Both the position numbers and the translations under genes were made by a program. A stretch of 23,435 nucleotides of DNA, taken from positions 1-23,435 of IMG/VR virus record IMGVR_UViG_3300035670_001266; one strand, written 5' to 3'. This DNA is from a virus. This document shows, piece after piece, positions 1 to 6,517 of this stretch (positions are counted from its first letter, which is position 1; each line of letters starts with the position of its first letter). The notes beneath the pieces were generated by a model that was not told the origin of the DNA, did no database searches, and saw nothing but the letters and a program-made list of their open reading frames with translations.

Positions 1-41
1 CATCGGTCAGCGAAGAGATTTTTCAAAGTTTGATTTTTGAC

Positions 42-70
42 TTGACTAACCGTTATAAATGTAGTATACA
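42..70 (+). promoter_or_regulatory. sigma-70-like promoter upstream of tRNA-Arg
   Basis: TTGACT at 42-47 and TATACA at 65-70 are separated by exactly 17 bp. Transcription would start near 77, almost at the first base of the tRNA (79), so the primary transcript would have almost no 5' leader. A second TTGACT at 37-42 overlaps it but gives a 22-bp spacer. It probably also drives the small gene at 172. Positions 1-41 hold nothing else that I can support. Confidence 0.6.
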
Positions 71-78
71 ATACTAAT

Positions 79-155
79 GCGCCTGTAGTTCAACTGGATA
101 GAATACGAGTCTTCTAAACTTGGGGTTGCAGGTTCGAGCCCTGCCAGGCGCGCCA
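79..155 (+). tRNA. tRNA-Arg (anticodon UCU)
   Basis: A complete cloverleaf can be folded by eye. The acceptor stem GCGCCTG (79-85) pairs perfectly with CAGGCGC (145-151). The D arm is GTTC/GAAT. The anticodon stem CGAGT/ACTTG (106-110/118-122) encloses the loop CTTCTAA, giving anticodon TCT. The T arm GCAGG/CCTGC encloses TTCGAGC. The discriminator base is G152 and CCA is encoded at 153-155. It reads AGA and possibly AGG codons, which appear in many of the phage's own genes (for example the long membrane protein at 19344). Phage tRNAs of this type usually support codons that the host reads poorly; that role is inferred. Confidence 0.95.
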
Positions 156-171
156 GATTTTAGGATATAAT

Positions 172-519
172 ATGGAACCAGAACTTAAACTTGTAGTGTC
201 GTCATTTGTCTGGACTAATGTTGGCAGCCAGGATCTGCCTCTTTGGAAGACAGTTGGTGGTAAAGAATATATTGTTAAGTATTTTTCTGGTGCACCTTCA
301 TTTGAAATGATCAATGAAGAATTGGATAAAGTCGCCCATATGTTTGAAGGCGGCGATGCCTTTATCAGAGAAACTGTGGCCGGATTTGAAGTATACTATG
401 CAGACGCTCCCACCAATTCAGAATTATTCCAAATCAATCTGAATGGTGCGATTGACTTTCCTCCTATCGATCTTACCGCAGTTGATGTAACAGAAGAAAT
501 GCAGGCTGTAATGCCGTAG
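172..519 (+). CDS. small acidic protein of unknown function
   Basis: A 115-aa soluble protein that I do not recognise. It has no signal peptide or membrane segment and is acidic, with alternating hydrophobic and polar stretches that suggest an alpha/beta fold. The start is supported by AGGA at 162-165, six bases before ATG 172. It lies 16 bases after the tRNA and ends four bases before a T4-type late promoter, so it is the last gene of the upstream unit and is most likely read from the sigma-70-like promoter at 42-70. The ORF is open, with codon use like its neighbours, so I treat it as real. Confidence 0.75.
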   Translation: MEPELKLVVSSFVWTNVGSQDLPLWKTVGGKEYIVKYFSGAPSFEMINEELDKVAHMFEGGDAFIRETVAGFEVYYADAPTNSELFQINLNGAIDFPPIDLTAVDVTEEMQAVMP

Positions 520-522
520 TAT

Positions 523-530
523 TATAAATA
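523..530 (+). promoter_or_regulatory. T4-type late promoter (TATAAATA)
   Basis: An exact TATAAATA, the T4 late -10 consensus recognised by a gp55-type late sigma with a gp33/gp45-type co-activator and clamp. It sits in the 38-bp gap between the genes at 172 and 558. The element is followed directly by GGG, and CCC lies between the ribosome site and ATG 558, as at the second late promoter (4004). It probably drives 558-3999. Confidence 0.85.
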
Positions 531-557
531 GGGCGAACACTTTAGAGATGGAACCCT

Positions 558-1694
558 ATGTTATCTTTCACACAATTTCTTTCGGAAGCAACCCACGTTG
601 GTGGTATCCAACATATAGAACATCCTTCCGATAGATCGTTTGACAGTAAAGATGCAGCACACCACGCCTTGTCTACATTGCGTGGTGTTTTGCATGGGAA
701 AACTCCTATTACTCGTAAGATCGATGACAAAATGTCCTATCAGGTCATTCGTACCAAAGAAGGTAAAGTCGGTGTAAAGTATAAGGGTCCTGGTGCCCAC
801 TACAACTTCTCTGAAAAAGATATTGATAAGCAGCATGGTCATAAACCATATCTTGCTGGTCCGCTAAAAGCCCTATTGAAGCATGTTGGTAAAGTTCTAC
901 CTCAGAAAGAGGGAGAATATCAGGGTGGCTATATGAGTGAACCTCATACCCGCGAAACAAAGAATGGCCACATTACACATACTCCAAATACAATTGAGTA
1001 TCGCACATCTACTAATAGTCCAGAAGGAAAGAAACTTGCTGCATCTAAGGTCAGCACGGTCATTCACTCGGAACTAAAGGGTCCTGATCGCACCGCTCAT
1101 CCTATTACAGACACATCACACTTCGATTCACATCCTGATGTGCATCTCGTGCAACATCTCGTATCACCAGAGCATAGAAAAGTTTCTTCCTATGTGGAGA
1201 AGGTGGTCAATCATCACCTAGATGCCGCAGAAAAGTCAATGAAGGGGCATTCATATGCCCATCTTGGTGGTCATGAACAACATCTAAGATCATACATCAA
1301 CAAGACTGTAAGTAGTGGCGAAGCACCGTCTGTAGAGGGTTATAAGAAACATCTATCAGCCGTGCATCAAAAGAAGATTGATGGCGTGAAAACACAAGCA
1401 GCCAAAGATCGCAAGACAGAAGATATGAAACGAGACTTGCAGCATGTTCAAGCCCACACCAAACATTTCGACAAGTCGCTAGAGATTCACCATCATCTAC
1501 AACAAGCAACAAATTATCTTGCACGTGGTCTAGATGCTCACGGCGCAGGTGGTTTTACTACACATATCAATGATAAGGCTGCAGGTGGCGAGGGCTATGT
1601 TGCAAGTGGTATCAAGGTAGTTGATCGCGAAGGCTTCTCTAAGGCCAATAGAGAACGTAGTGAAATCCTTAGAGCAAGCAGAGGAAAGAAATGA
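558..1694 (+). CDS. ligase-like nucleotidyltransferase-fold protein with putative capsid targeting N-terminus
   Basis: A 378-aa protein resembling a family of T4-like marine phage proteins that I recall as DUF6267. Its motifs follow the covalent nucleotidyltransferase (DNA/RNA ligase) order: KIDD at 54-57 where ligases have KxDG, a YQGGYM strand at 121-126, EGYV at 345-348 resembling motif IV, and IKVVDR at 352-357 resembling motif V. The Gly of KxDG is Asp here, so activity is uncertain. A His/Lys-rich helical segment (about 195-320) separates the two halves. The first residues, MLSFTQFLSEA, match the T4 internal-protein capsid targeting sequence, with a potential gp21-type cut after LSE (8-10). 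It starts 27 bases after a late promoter. It overlaps the next nucleotidylyltransferase gene by ATGA, suggesting joint function. The family match rests on memory; the motif order is seen directly. Confidence 0.75.
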   Translation: MLSFTQFLSEATHVGGIQHIEHPSDRSFDSKDAAHHALSTLRGVLHGKTPITRKIDDKMSYQVIRTKEGKVGVKYKGPGAHYNFSEKDIDKQHGHKPYLAGPLKALLKHVGKVLPQKEGEYQGGYMSEPHTRETKNGHITHTPNTIEYRTSTNSPEGKKLAASKVSTVIHSELKGPDRTAHPITDTSHFDSHPDVHLVQHLVSPEHRKVSSYVEKVVNHHLDAAEKSMKGHSYAHLGGHEQHLRSYINKTVSSGEAPSVEGYKKHLSAVHQKKIDGVKTQAAKDRKTEDMKRDLQHVQAHTKHFDKSLEIHHHLQQATNYLARGLDAHGAGGFTTHINDKAAGGEGYVASGIKVVDREGFSKANRERSEILRASRGKK

Positions 1695-2308
1695 GCGAAG
1701 TTCATCACCATATCACACAAGGTAGAATGAATCCTATCACGGTTGGTCACGAGGCTGTTGTCAATCAGGTTCGTAAGGCTGCTGGATCACATGGACATAC
1801 AATCGTTCTAACTGGCACACATGACGCTAAAAAGAATCCTCTTACACCAGAACAAAAACTAAAGCATGCCAAGAGAGCATTTCCTGGTGCTAATGTTCGT
1901 CTGCTAGACAAAGAGCATCCAACTCTTCTACATCAACTATCAAGACTTCACAAGCAGGGTGTAACACATTTACATCTACACGTTGGTTCTGATCGCGCTC
2001 ATGAGTTTCATGCACTGACACATAAGTATAATGGTGTAGAGGGTCGACACGGTCATTACAACTTCAAAAAGATTACCATTCATACGGTGGGTAAAGAACG
2101 TTCAGATGCCGACAGTGGTGTGGCTGGAGCATCTGGTACAAAAATGCGTAAACATGCAGAAGCTGGTAATGAAAAAGAATTTCATAAGATGGCACCAAGT
2201 GCCATGTCTAAAGCACATAAGCACGAACTCTATAAAGATGTTCGTCGAGGCATGGGACTTCATGAAGCACTATCATTCAAAGATTTCTTAGGAGTAACAA
2301 ATGTCTAA
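1691..2308 (+). CDS. phage nucleotidylyltransferase (cytidylyltransferase-like, HIGH superfamily)
   Basis: A 205-aa protein of the alpha/beta nucleotidylyltransferase superfamily. The N-terminal loop GRMNPITVGH (11-20) carries TxGH in place of HxGH. GSDR at 99-102 and ASGTKMRKHA at 147-156 match the second nucleotide-binding motif, (I/A)SxTxxR. Such enzymes transfer NMP to a phosphorylated substrate; the substrate cannot be told here, but NMN-adenylyltransferase-like or sugar-phosphate activities are possible. AGAGGAAAG at 1680-1688 is the ribosome site and the start overlaps the ligase-like gene (ATGA). The protein ends with LSFKDFLG (194-201), which resembles the N-terminal LSFTQFLS of its upstream partner. 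High histidine content is shared by both proteins. Confidence 0.85.
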   Translation: MSEVHHHITQGRMNPITVGHEAVVNQVRKAAGSHGHTIVLTGTHDAKKNPLTPEQKLKHAKRAFPGANVRLLDKEHPTLLHQLSRLHKQGVTHLHLHVGSDRAHEFHALTHKYNGVEGRHGHYNFKKITIHTVGKERSDADSGVAGASGTKMRKHAEAGNEKEFHKMAPSAMSKAHKHELYKDVRRGMGLHEALSFKDFLGVTNV

Positions 2309-3044
2309 CTTCATGTGGCAGGATTGGCCGGGTCTAAATCTAGCAAGAGGTAAAGTTCGTGGTGCCTCTGTTGTGCATAAATTTGGTGCGACTCCTCAGA
2401 TTTCAACTTCTACGAATGCCACAATTTGGGACATTTCAGATACTCTTTATCCTTGGTCTGCATTTGCCACTCCTGGTGTTTTGAATGTTGATTGTGCCAG
2501 CACTTCTGATATCGGTCACAGTGTTACGATCACTGGTCTAGATGCGGACTTCAATGTTGTAACAGAAACAATTAGTCTTGCTGTTCAAAATAATAATACT
2601 GGCACACAGGTATTCAGTAGAGTTTATAGAGCGTTCTTTGATGGCGGTTCAGCAAATGTTGGTAATGTCAGTATTCAAATAAATTCTACTACTGTTGCTA
2701 GAATACAAGCTGGTAAAGCGCAGACACTAATGGCTGTCTATACTGTTCCTGCTGGATATAAAGGCTATATTTTCAAGGGTGATGCTACCGTGCAAGCTGG
2801 TGCTGATATGACTTTAGGTATGTATGTTCGCTACGGTGGAACAGGCGCTTTTAGAATTGGCCACCAAGCAGAAGTATCTCCAAACGGTTATCAATATGAT
2901 TTTCCTATTCCCCTGGAACTACCAGAGAAAAGTGACATTGACATAAGAGCATACGCAAATACAAACAACATTCGAGCCACTGCGGTATTCGATATAGTTC
3001 TAGTAAAGGACAGCGAATTTAGTCAGTGGAGTAACGGCTACTAA
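2301..3044 (+). CDS. beta-rich virion structural protein (putative)
   Basis: A 247-aa protein rich in Thr, Ser, Asn and Gly with beta-strand patterning throughout and few charged residues, typical of phage capsid-decoration or tail-associated beta-sandwich proteins. The segment VHKFGATPQIS followed by a WDISDTLYPW stretch resembles virion proteins that I recall from cyanophages and related phages. It has no catalytic motif or membrane segment. AGGAG at 2290-2294 supports ATG 2301, which overlaps the preceding stop by 8 bases. It is followed at once by the lysis genes. Its role in the virion is inferred from composition and late position. Confidence 0.65.
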   Translation: MSNFMWQDWPGLNLARGKVRGASVVHKFGATPQISTSTNATIWDISDTLYPWSAFATPGVLNVDCASTSDIGHSVTITGLDADFNVVTETISLAVQNNNTGTQVFSRVYRAFFDGGSANVGNVSIQINSTTVARIQAGKAQTLMAVYTVPAGYKGYIFKGDATVQAGADMTLGMYVRYGGTGAFRIGHQAEVSPNGYQYDFPIPLELPEKSDIDIRAYANTNNIRATAVFDIVLVKDSEFSQWSNGY

Positions 3045-3056
3045 AGGAGAAGAAGA

Positions 3057-3287
3057 ATGGGTAACATTCTCGCATATCTAAAAGGTATTATGGAAGACAG
3101 TGACGGTTCACCATCATCGAAGAGACTTGTCACTCTCCTTTGCGTCTTTTTGATCGCGATGGGATTTGTTGCCAATCTTTTCTGGGACTATGACGTTGAA
3201 CAATTCATGTATGATTCAATCATGTATATCGTAATTGCAGGACTTGGTATCGCAGGTGCGGAGAAGTTCTCAAAGAAAAAGGACTAA
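3057..3287 (+). CDS. holin-like two-TM protein
   Basis: A 76-aa protein with two hydrophobic segments, about residues 22-42 and 53-70, separated by a short acidic turn and ending in a lysine-rich tail. The N-terminal part has the signature DGSPSSKRL, which I recall from small phage membrane proteins annotated as holins. Holins time lysis by opening holes in the inner membrane. The next two genes are a matching i-spanin/o-spanin pair, which strengthens the lysis assignment. An AAAGGAGAAG ribosome site lies just upstream. A second holin candidate stands next to the endolysin (9670-10122), so which protein sets lysis timing is open. Confidence 0.65.
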   Translation: MGNILAYLKGIMEDSDGSPSSKRLVTLLCVFLIAMGFVANLFWDYDVEQFMYDSIMYIVIAGLGIAGAEKFSKKKD

Positions 3288-3290
3288 GTT

Positions 3291-3809
3291 ATGTTCGGTA
3301 TGATTCCTTTGCCAGTCAAATTGATGGCAATTATTTTTATTGTTTTAGGTGCAGCGGGCTGGGGTTATATGAAAGGCTCGGCTCACGCTGAAATTGAACT
3401 TGCTAATTTTCAGGCAAAGGCAGAGAAACAAATCTCTGAATTGAAAAGTGAAAATGCAAAGATTTCCGATAACGTTACTACAGAATTTGTAGACAGAACT
3501 AATACTATTCATGAAAAAGAAATCGTCTATCGTGATAAGTTGGTAAATCTTGGAGCCGGCACAAACGATCTTTCAAATGCATGGATAGAATTACACGACT
3601 CCGCAGCCCGACTGGCTGATCCTGATGCACAACTAGCATCTGATAAGTCTCCGTCTGGCATCATGGACAACGCGGCGCTTGCTGTTGTTCTCTCTAACTA
3701 TAGAGTGTGCCACGAAAACAAGCAACAATTGATCAGCCTACAATCGTGGATCACACAAAACAAAGCAGCGATTGATGCTGCCAATCTAAATGCACCTAAG
3801 GAAAAGTGA
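3291..3809 (+). CDS. inner-membrane spanin (Rz-like)
   Basis: A 172-aa protein with one N-terminal membrane anchor (about residues 8-26, no cleavable signal), followed by a charged, coiled-coil-prone periplasmic domain from about residue 33 to 80 and a polar C-terminal half. This is the layout of an i-spanin (Rz), which joins the outer-membrane lipoprotein o-spanin to fuse inner and outer membranes in the last step of Gram-negative lysis. The very next ORF is a short proline-containing lipoprotein, so the pair identifies itself by context. AAGGA at 3279-3283 serves ATG 3291. The pair is arranged in tandem, not embedded as in lambda Rz/Rz1. Confidence 0.75.
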   Translation: MFGMIPLPVKLMAIIFIVLGAAGWGYMKGSAHAEIELANFQAKAEKQISELKSENAKISDNVTTEFVDRTNTIHEKEIVYRDKLVNLGAGTNDLSNAWIELHDSAARLADPDAQLASDKSPSGIMDNAALAVVLSNYRVCHENKQQLISLQSWITQNKAAIDAANLNAPKEK

Positions 3810-3810
3810 T

Positions 3811-3999
3811 ATGAAGAATGTTATTGTAATTCTTTTGGCAGTTTCGCTGTCCGCTTGTAGTGTTTTTGGTGGTAAGAAAACTCGGCTGGTTCCTCAGGCA
3901 TACATGCCGGAGCCACCCGCCATTCTTATGAAAGAACCTAAAGATTTGAAGCCAATCAAAGCGGATAAAGTCGATACTCCAGAAGAACCGAAGTCATAA
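3811..3999 (+). CDS. outer-membrane lipoprotein spanin (Rz1-like)
   Basis: A 62-aa lipoprotein. ATG 3811 is chosen over an upstream in-frame ATG (3790) because it puts a signal peptide of normal form at the N-terminus and starts one base after the i-spanin stop, with AAGGAAAAG just upstream. The lipobox LSAC ends at Cys16, where signal peptidase II would cut. The mature 47 residues are Pro- and Lys-rich (PEPPAI, PEEPK), as is usual for o-spanins. The protein would sit in the inner leaflet of the outer membrane and bind the preceding i-spanin across the periplasm. The last gene of this late unit; the next late promoter begins 5 bases later. Confidence 0.8.
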   Translation: MKNVIVILLAVSLSACSVFGGKKTRLVPQAYMPEPPAILMKEPKDLKPIKADKVDTPEEPKS

Positions 4000-4003
4000 T
4001 TAT

Positions 4004-4011
4004 TATAAATA
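4004..4011 (+). promoter_or_regulatory. T4-type late promoter (TATAAATA)
   Basis: An exact TATAAATA in the 42-bp gap between the o-spanin and the 669-aa protein. It is the second perfect late element in the window and the likely driver of 4042-11941, a run of structural, head-associated and lysis genes with no other clear promoter. Confidence 0.85.
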
Positions 4012-4040
4012 GGGGTATAGAGTTTAAACTTGGAGACCCC
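4012..4040 (+). promoter_or_regulatory. potential leader hairpin around the ribosome binding site
   Basis: GGGGT (4012-4016) can pair with ACCCC (4036-4040). The loop contains the perfect palindrome AGTTTAAACT (4021-4030) and the ribosome site GGAGA (4032-4036). The left arm begins directly after the late promoter element, so a late transcript starting about 6 bases downstream would lack most of it, whereas read-through RNA from upstream would carry both arms. This suggests masking of the start site in read-through RNA only. The stem is short (5 bp). Confidence 0.4.
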
Positions 4041-4041
4041 A

Positions 4042-6051
4042 ATGAATAATGTAACCGCACAATCTATCATTGAAAAGGCTAAAGCCAAGTCCAAGAAGGA
4101 TTGGACTGGAGCTAAGGCTGATAAAGATCGTTTCATTCTTCCCGAAGAAACACATGAAAACTGTGGAACACCAGATTGCTGCGGCGAATGTGATACGGCT
4201 GTAACCGAAGCCAGAGGTTCAGACTACACTCTTTATCACAAATCATACACCGATGCAATCAATCATGCTCTTTCACATCACGAAAAGTCTGGTCTAAAAG
4301 TTTCAGATGATGATCGTTTTCAGCATGTTGGCGTCGGCTCTAAGAAGCCAAGCGAAGGTAACACAACGTCATTACATATTCCTGCCACGCATTCTAGTGG
4401 TAAGAAGCATATTCTTCACGTTCAAGTCTTCAATAAGGGCGGCACACATCCTTACGAACTAAACACATACTCAAGTGGTATGGGTCGTAGTGTAAAGGAA
4501 GAAGCCGAACTTGAAGAAGGTTACGGCATGTGGAAAGTAGAGTTTCCTAAGCAACATGTTGGTAAACAAATAGAAGCGGGTTCTGTCCATGTCAAGGCTC
4601 AAAACACGGCTCATGCGCACAAGGTTGCTGCTAAAAGAGTTGGTGTTGATCATAAAGTATTCAAATCGAAAGTAACAAAGTCTTCAATACTTCCAGAAGA
4701 AGTAGAAGATATCATGGAGCGCGGAGAAGACTCGAAGGGCCATTATCGTGCTACCGAAGATGGTGCAGGTCTAACTCGTAAGGGCGCTAAAGCAATGGGC
4801 GTCAAGACAGCCGTTACAACTCCGCCAAGCAAACTAGATCCAGATGGTAAGGCTGCAAAGCGCCGTAAATCATTCTGCGCCCGCATGGGTGGTATGAAGG
4901 GTCCAATGAAGGACGAGAAGGGTCGTCCAACTCGTAAGGCTATGTCACTTCGTCGTTGGAACTGCAATGAAGAACTAGGTAAAGAAAACGAATGGGGTCG
5001 TCCTGAACTCCGTAAGAAGTTTGCTGCTATGACACCCGGTCAAGAAGGTCTAGCAGCCGATGAGATTCCAGCAATGAATCCATTTTCTGGTGATGCAATC
5101 CATGAAGAACAAATCAATGAAATCTCGGCCCTAGGTGCCAAGAAGCGTTCCGAATTCGCTGCCAAACTACAAAAGAGACTTGCCGATCCGAAATCTATCG
5201 CAAAGGCTAAGAAAGAAATTGCAAAGAAAAAGGCAGCCGAGAAGGCAGAAGCACCTAAGCATCTTGTTATGCAACTTCGTAAAGCATCTAGCATTGGCTC
5301 AAAGGTAAAGTTCTATGATGGTTCGGAACATCATGTTGCTCCTAATCACGTAGAAAAGTTCAATGATCGCTATCACTCGTTGAAGTCATCGATTGAAAAA
5401 GAAAGTCTAGTCAAGCGCGCCCATAAATCACATGCTGAATTTATGAGAGCCATCTCAGAAGAAACTGAGATGGGACAGCCAGAGAAGCCTTGCACTTGTG
5501 ATATCACTCCTGCAAATTATCCAACACCATCGCAACTATCACCAGAGCCAGCACTAGGTGACATGAACCATGATGGCGCAACTAATGAGTGGGATGAGGC
5601 TGCAATCGAAGCAGAAGTATCACATGAAATCGAAACTTCCGACTGGGATCATCTCGAACAATATTATGAAGCCGAGGAAGAAGATGAAAACGAAGACGAA
5701 GAACAGGAAGCAATCGATGAAGCGATTACTCCACAGGGTCGTCTAAAGAAAAAGTTTGCCGCGATGCGTAATAAGACACGCCGTAATCTCGCTAAGAATA
5801 TGGCATTAAAGCGTATCGCTACACCAGATCGTATTAAGGCTCGTTCTATTCGCGCCGCTCGTCGCATGGTATACAAGCGCATTCTGCGTAATCGTGATCC
5901 ATCTTCTGTATCAGCCGCAGAGAAAGCAAGATTGGAAGCACAAGTGAAGCGTATGGCTCCTATGGTATCAAGACTTTCAATTCGCCTTCAACAAGCCGAA
6001 AGAAAGCGTGATATGTCCCGCGTTCAAAATGCGAGAACAAGAAAGAAATAA
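4042..6051 (+). CDS. modular basic/acidic phage protein, putative head-internal or core protein
   Basis: A 669-aa low-complexity modular protein. ATG 4042 follows GGAGA by five bases; a TTG at 4030 in frame overlaps that ribosome site and is rejected. Parts in order: an N-terminal Cys cluster (C41, C46, C47, C50); a segment around 240-308 with SFCARMGGMKGP and TRKAMSLRRWNC that I recall as a widespread phage domain (DUF6321); Lys/Ala-rich helices (365-405); a CTC motif (484-486); an EF-hand or dockerin-like loop D507-D518; a very acidic stretch (543-560); and an Arg/Lys-rich C-terminal domain (565-669) that could bind DNA. Several L/I-x-E sites (LEE, LPE, INE, ISE, IDE) fit prohead-protease cutting. 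A late promoter precedes it. A head-internal role is inferred. Confidence 0.7.
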   Translation: MNNVTAQSIIEKAKAKSKKDWTGAKADKDRFILPEETHENCGTPDCCGECDTAVTEARGSDYTLYHKSYTDAINHALSHHEKSGLKVSDDDRFQHVGVGSKKPSEGNTTSLHIPATHSSGKKHILHVQVFNKGGTHPYELNTYSSGMGRSVKEEAELEEGYGMWKVEFPKQHVGKQIEAGSVHVKAQNTAHAHKVAAKRVGVDHKVFKSKVTKSSILPEEVEDIMERGEDSKGHYRATEDGAGLTRKGAKAMGVKTAVTTPPSKLDPDGKAAKRRKSFCARMGGMKGPMKDEKGRPTRKAMSLRRWNCNEELGKENEWGRPELRKKFAAMTPGQEGLAADEIPAMNPFSGDAIHEEQINEISALGAKKRSEFAAKLQKRLADPKSIAKAKKEIAKKKAAEKAEAPKHLVMQLRKASSIGSKVKFYDGSEHHVAPNHVEKFNDRYHSLKSSIEKESLVKRAHKSHAEFMRAISEETEMGQPEKPCTCDITPANYPTPSQLSPEPALGDMNHDGATNEWDEAAIEAEVSHEIETSDWDHLEQYYEAEEEDENEDEEQEAIDEAITPQGRLKKKFAAMRNKTRRNLAKNMALKRIATPDRIKARSIRAARRMVYKRILRNRDPSSVSAAEKARLEAQVKRMAPMVSRLSIRLQQAERKRDMSRVQNARTRKK

Positions 6052-6053
6052 TT

Positions 6054-6491
6054 ATGGATGAACTACAAACGGCTATGAAGATAGTTCTAGCCAATACATA
6101 TGCAATGTATTTCAAAGCACAGGGCTATCACTGGAACGTAGAAGGCAAAGACTTCTCACAGATGCATGATTTCTTTTCTGGCATCTATGAAGAACTATTT
6201 GCCGCAGTAGATACTATCGCAGAAGAGATTAGAGCCTTAGATGCTTATGCTCCATATAACATGACAGAACTTGTAAAGATTACAACTGTTACCGAATCTA
6301 ACATCTATGGTGTTGAAGTTTCTAAGATGTTAAATGATCTTTTGGCTGCAAATGCTTCTGTTATTGAAGCGTTAAATTCGGCTCATAGATTAGCAGAAGA
6401 AGAAAACAATAGGGGTCTGGTTAATCTAATTGAAGAAAGACTAGACGTTCACGCCAAGCACGGTTGGATGATCCGTGCATCCTCTAAGTGA
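6054..6491 (+). CDS. dps: Dps-like ferritin (DNA protection during starvation)
   Basis: A 145-aa ferritin-like protein of Dps type. The diagnostic residues are present: H26 in YHWNVEG, H38 in QMHDFF, and D53 and E57 in VDTIAEEIRALD, which together form the inter-subunit ferroxidase centre of Dps. Dps dodecamers oxidise Fe(II) with peroxide and store it, protecting DNA from hydroxyl radicals. It has no long basic N-terminal tail, so tight DNA binding through such a tail is not expected. It starts two bases after the 669-aa protein, inside the late operon and not among the early genes, so it is made when virions assemble. Whether it protects replicating or packaged DNA, or is itself packaged, is open. 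Confidence 0.93.
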   Translation: MDELQTAMKIVLANTYAMYFKAQGYHWNVEGKDFSQMHDFFSGIYEELFAAVDTIAEEIRALDAYAPYNMTELVKITTVTESNIYGVEVSKMLNDLLAANASVIEALNSAHRLAEEENNRGLVNLIEERLDVHAKHGWMIRASSK

Positions 6492-6517
6492 TAAATATAG
6501 AGGATAAGGAGATATAA

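Noticed and set aside
54-61. TATAAATG as a late promoter before the tRNA
   Set aside because: It lacks the final A and overlaps a well-formed sigma-70-like promoter with the correct spacing for the tRNA.
4030-4041. TTG as start of the 669-aa protein
   Set aside because: It would overlap its own ribosome site GGAGA; ATG 4042 has that site at normal distance.
6490-6497. GATAAATA as a third late promoter, before the gene at 6518
   Set aside because: One mismatch at the first base, overlapping the dps stop codon, with no supporting leader structure; the 4004 promoter can serve the gene.
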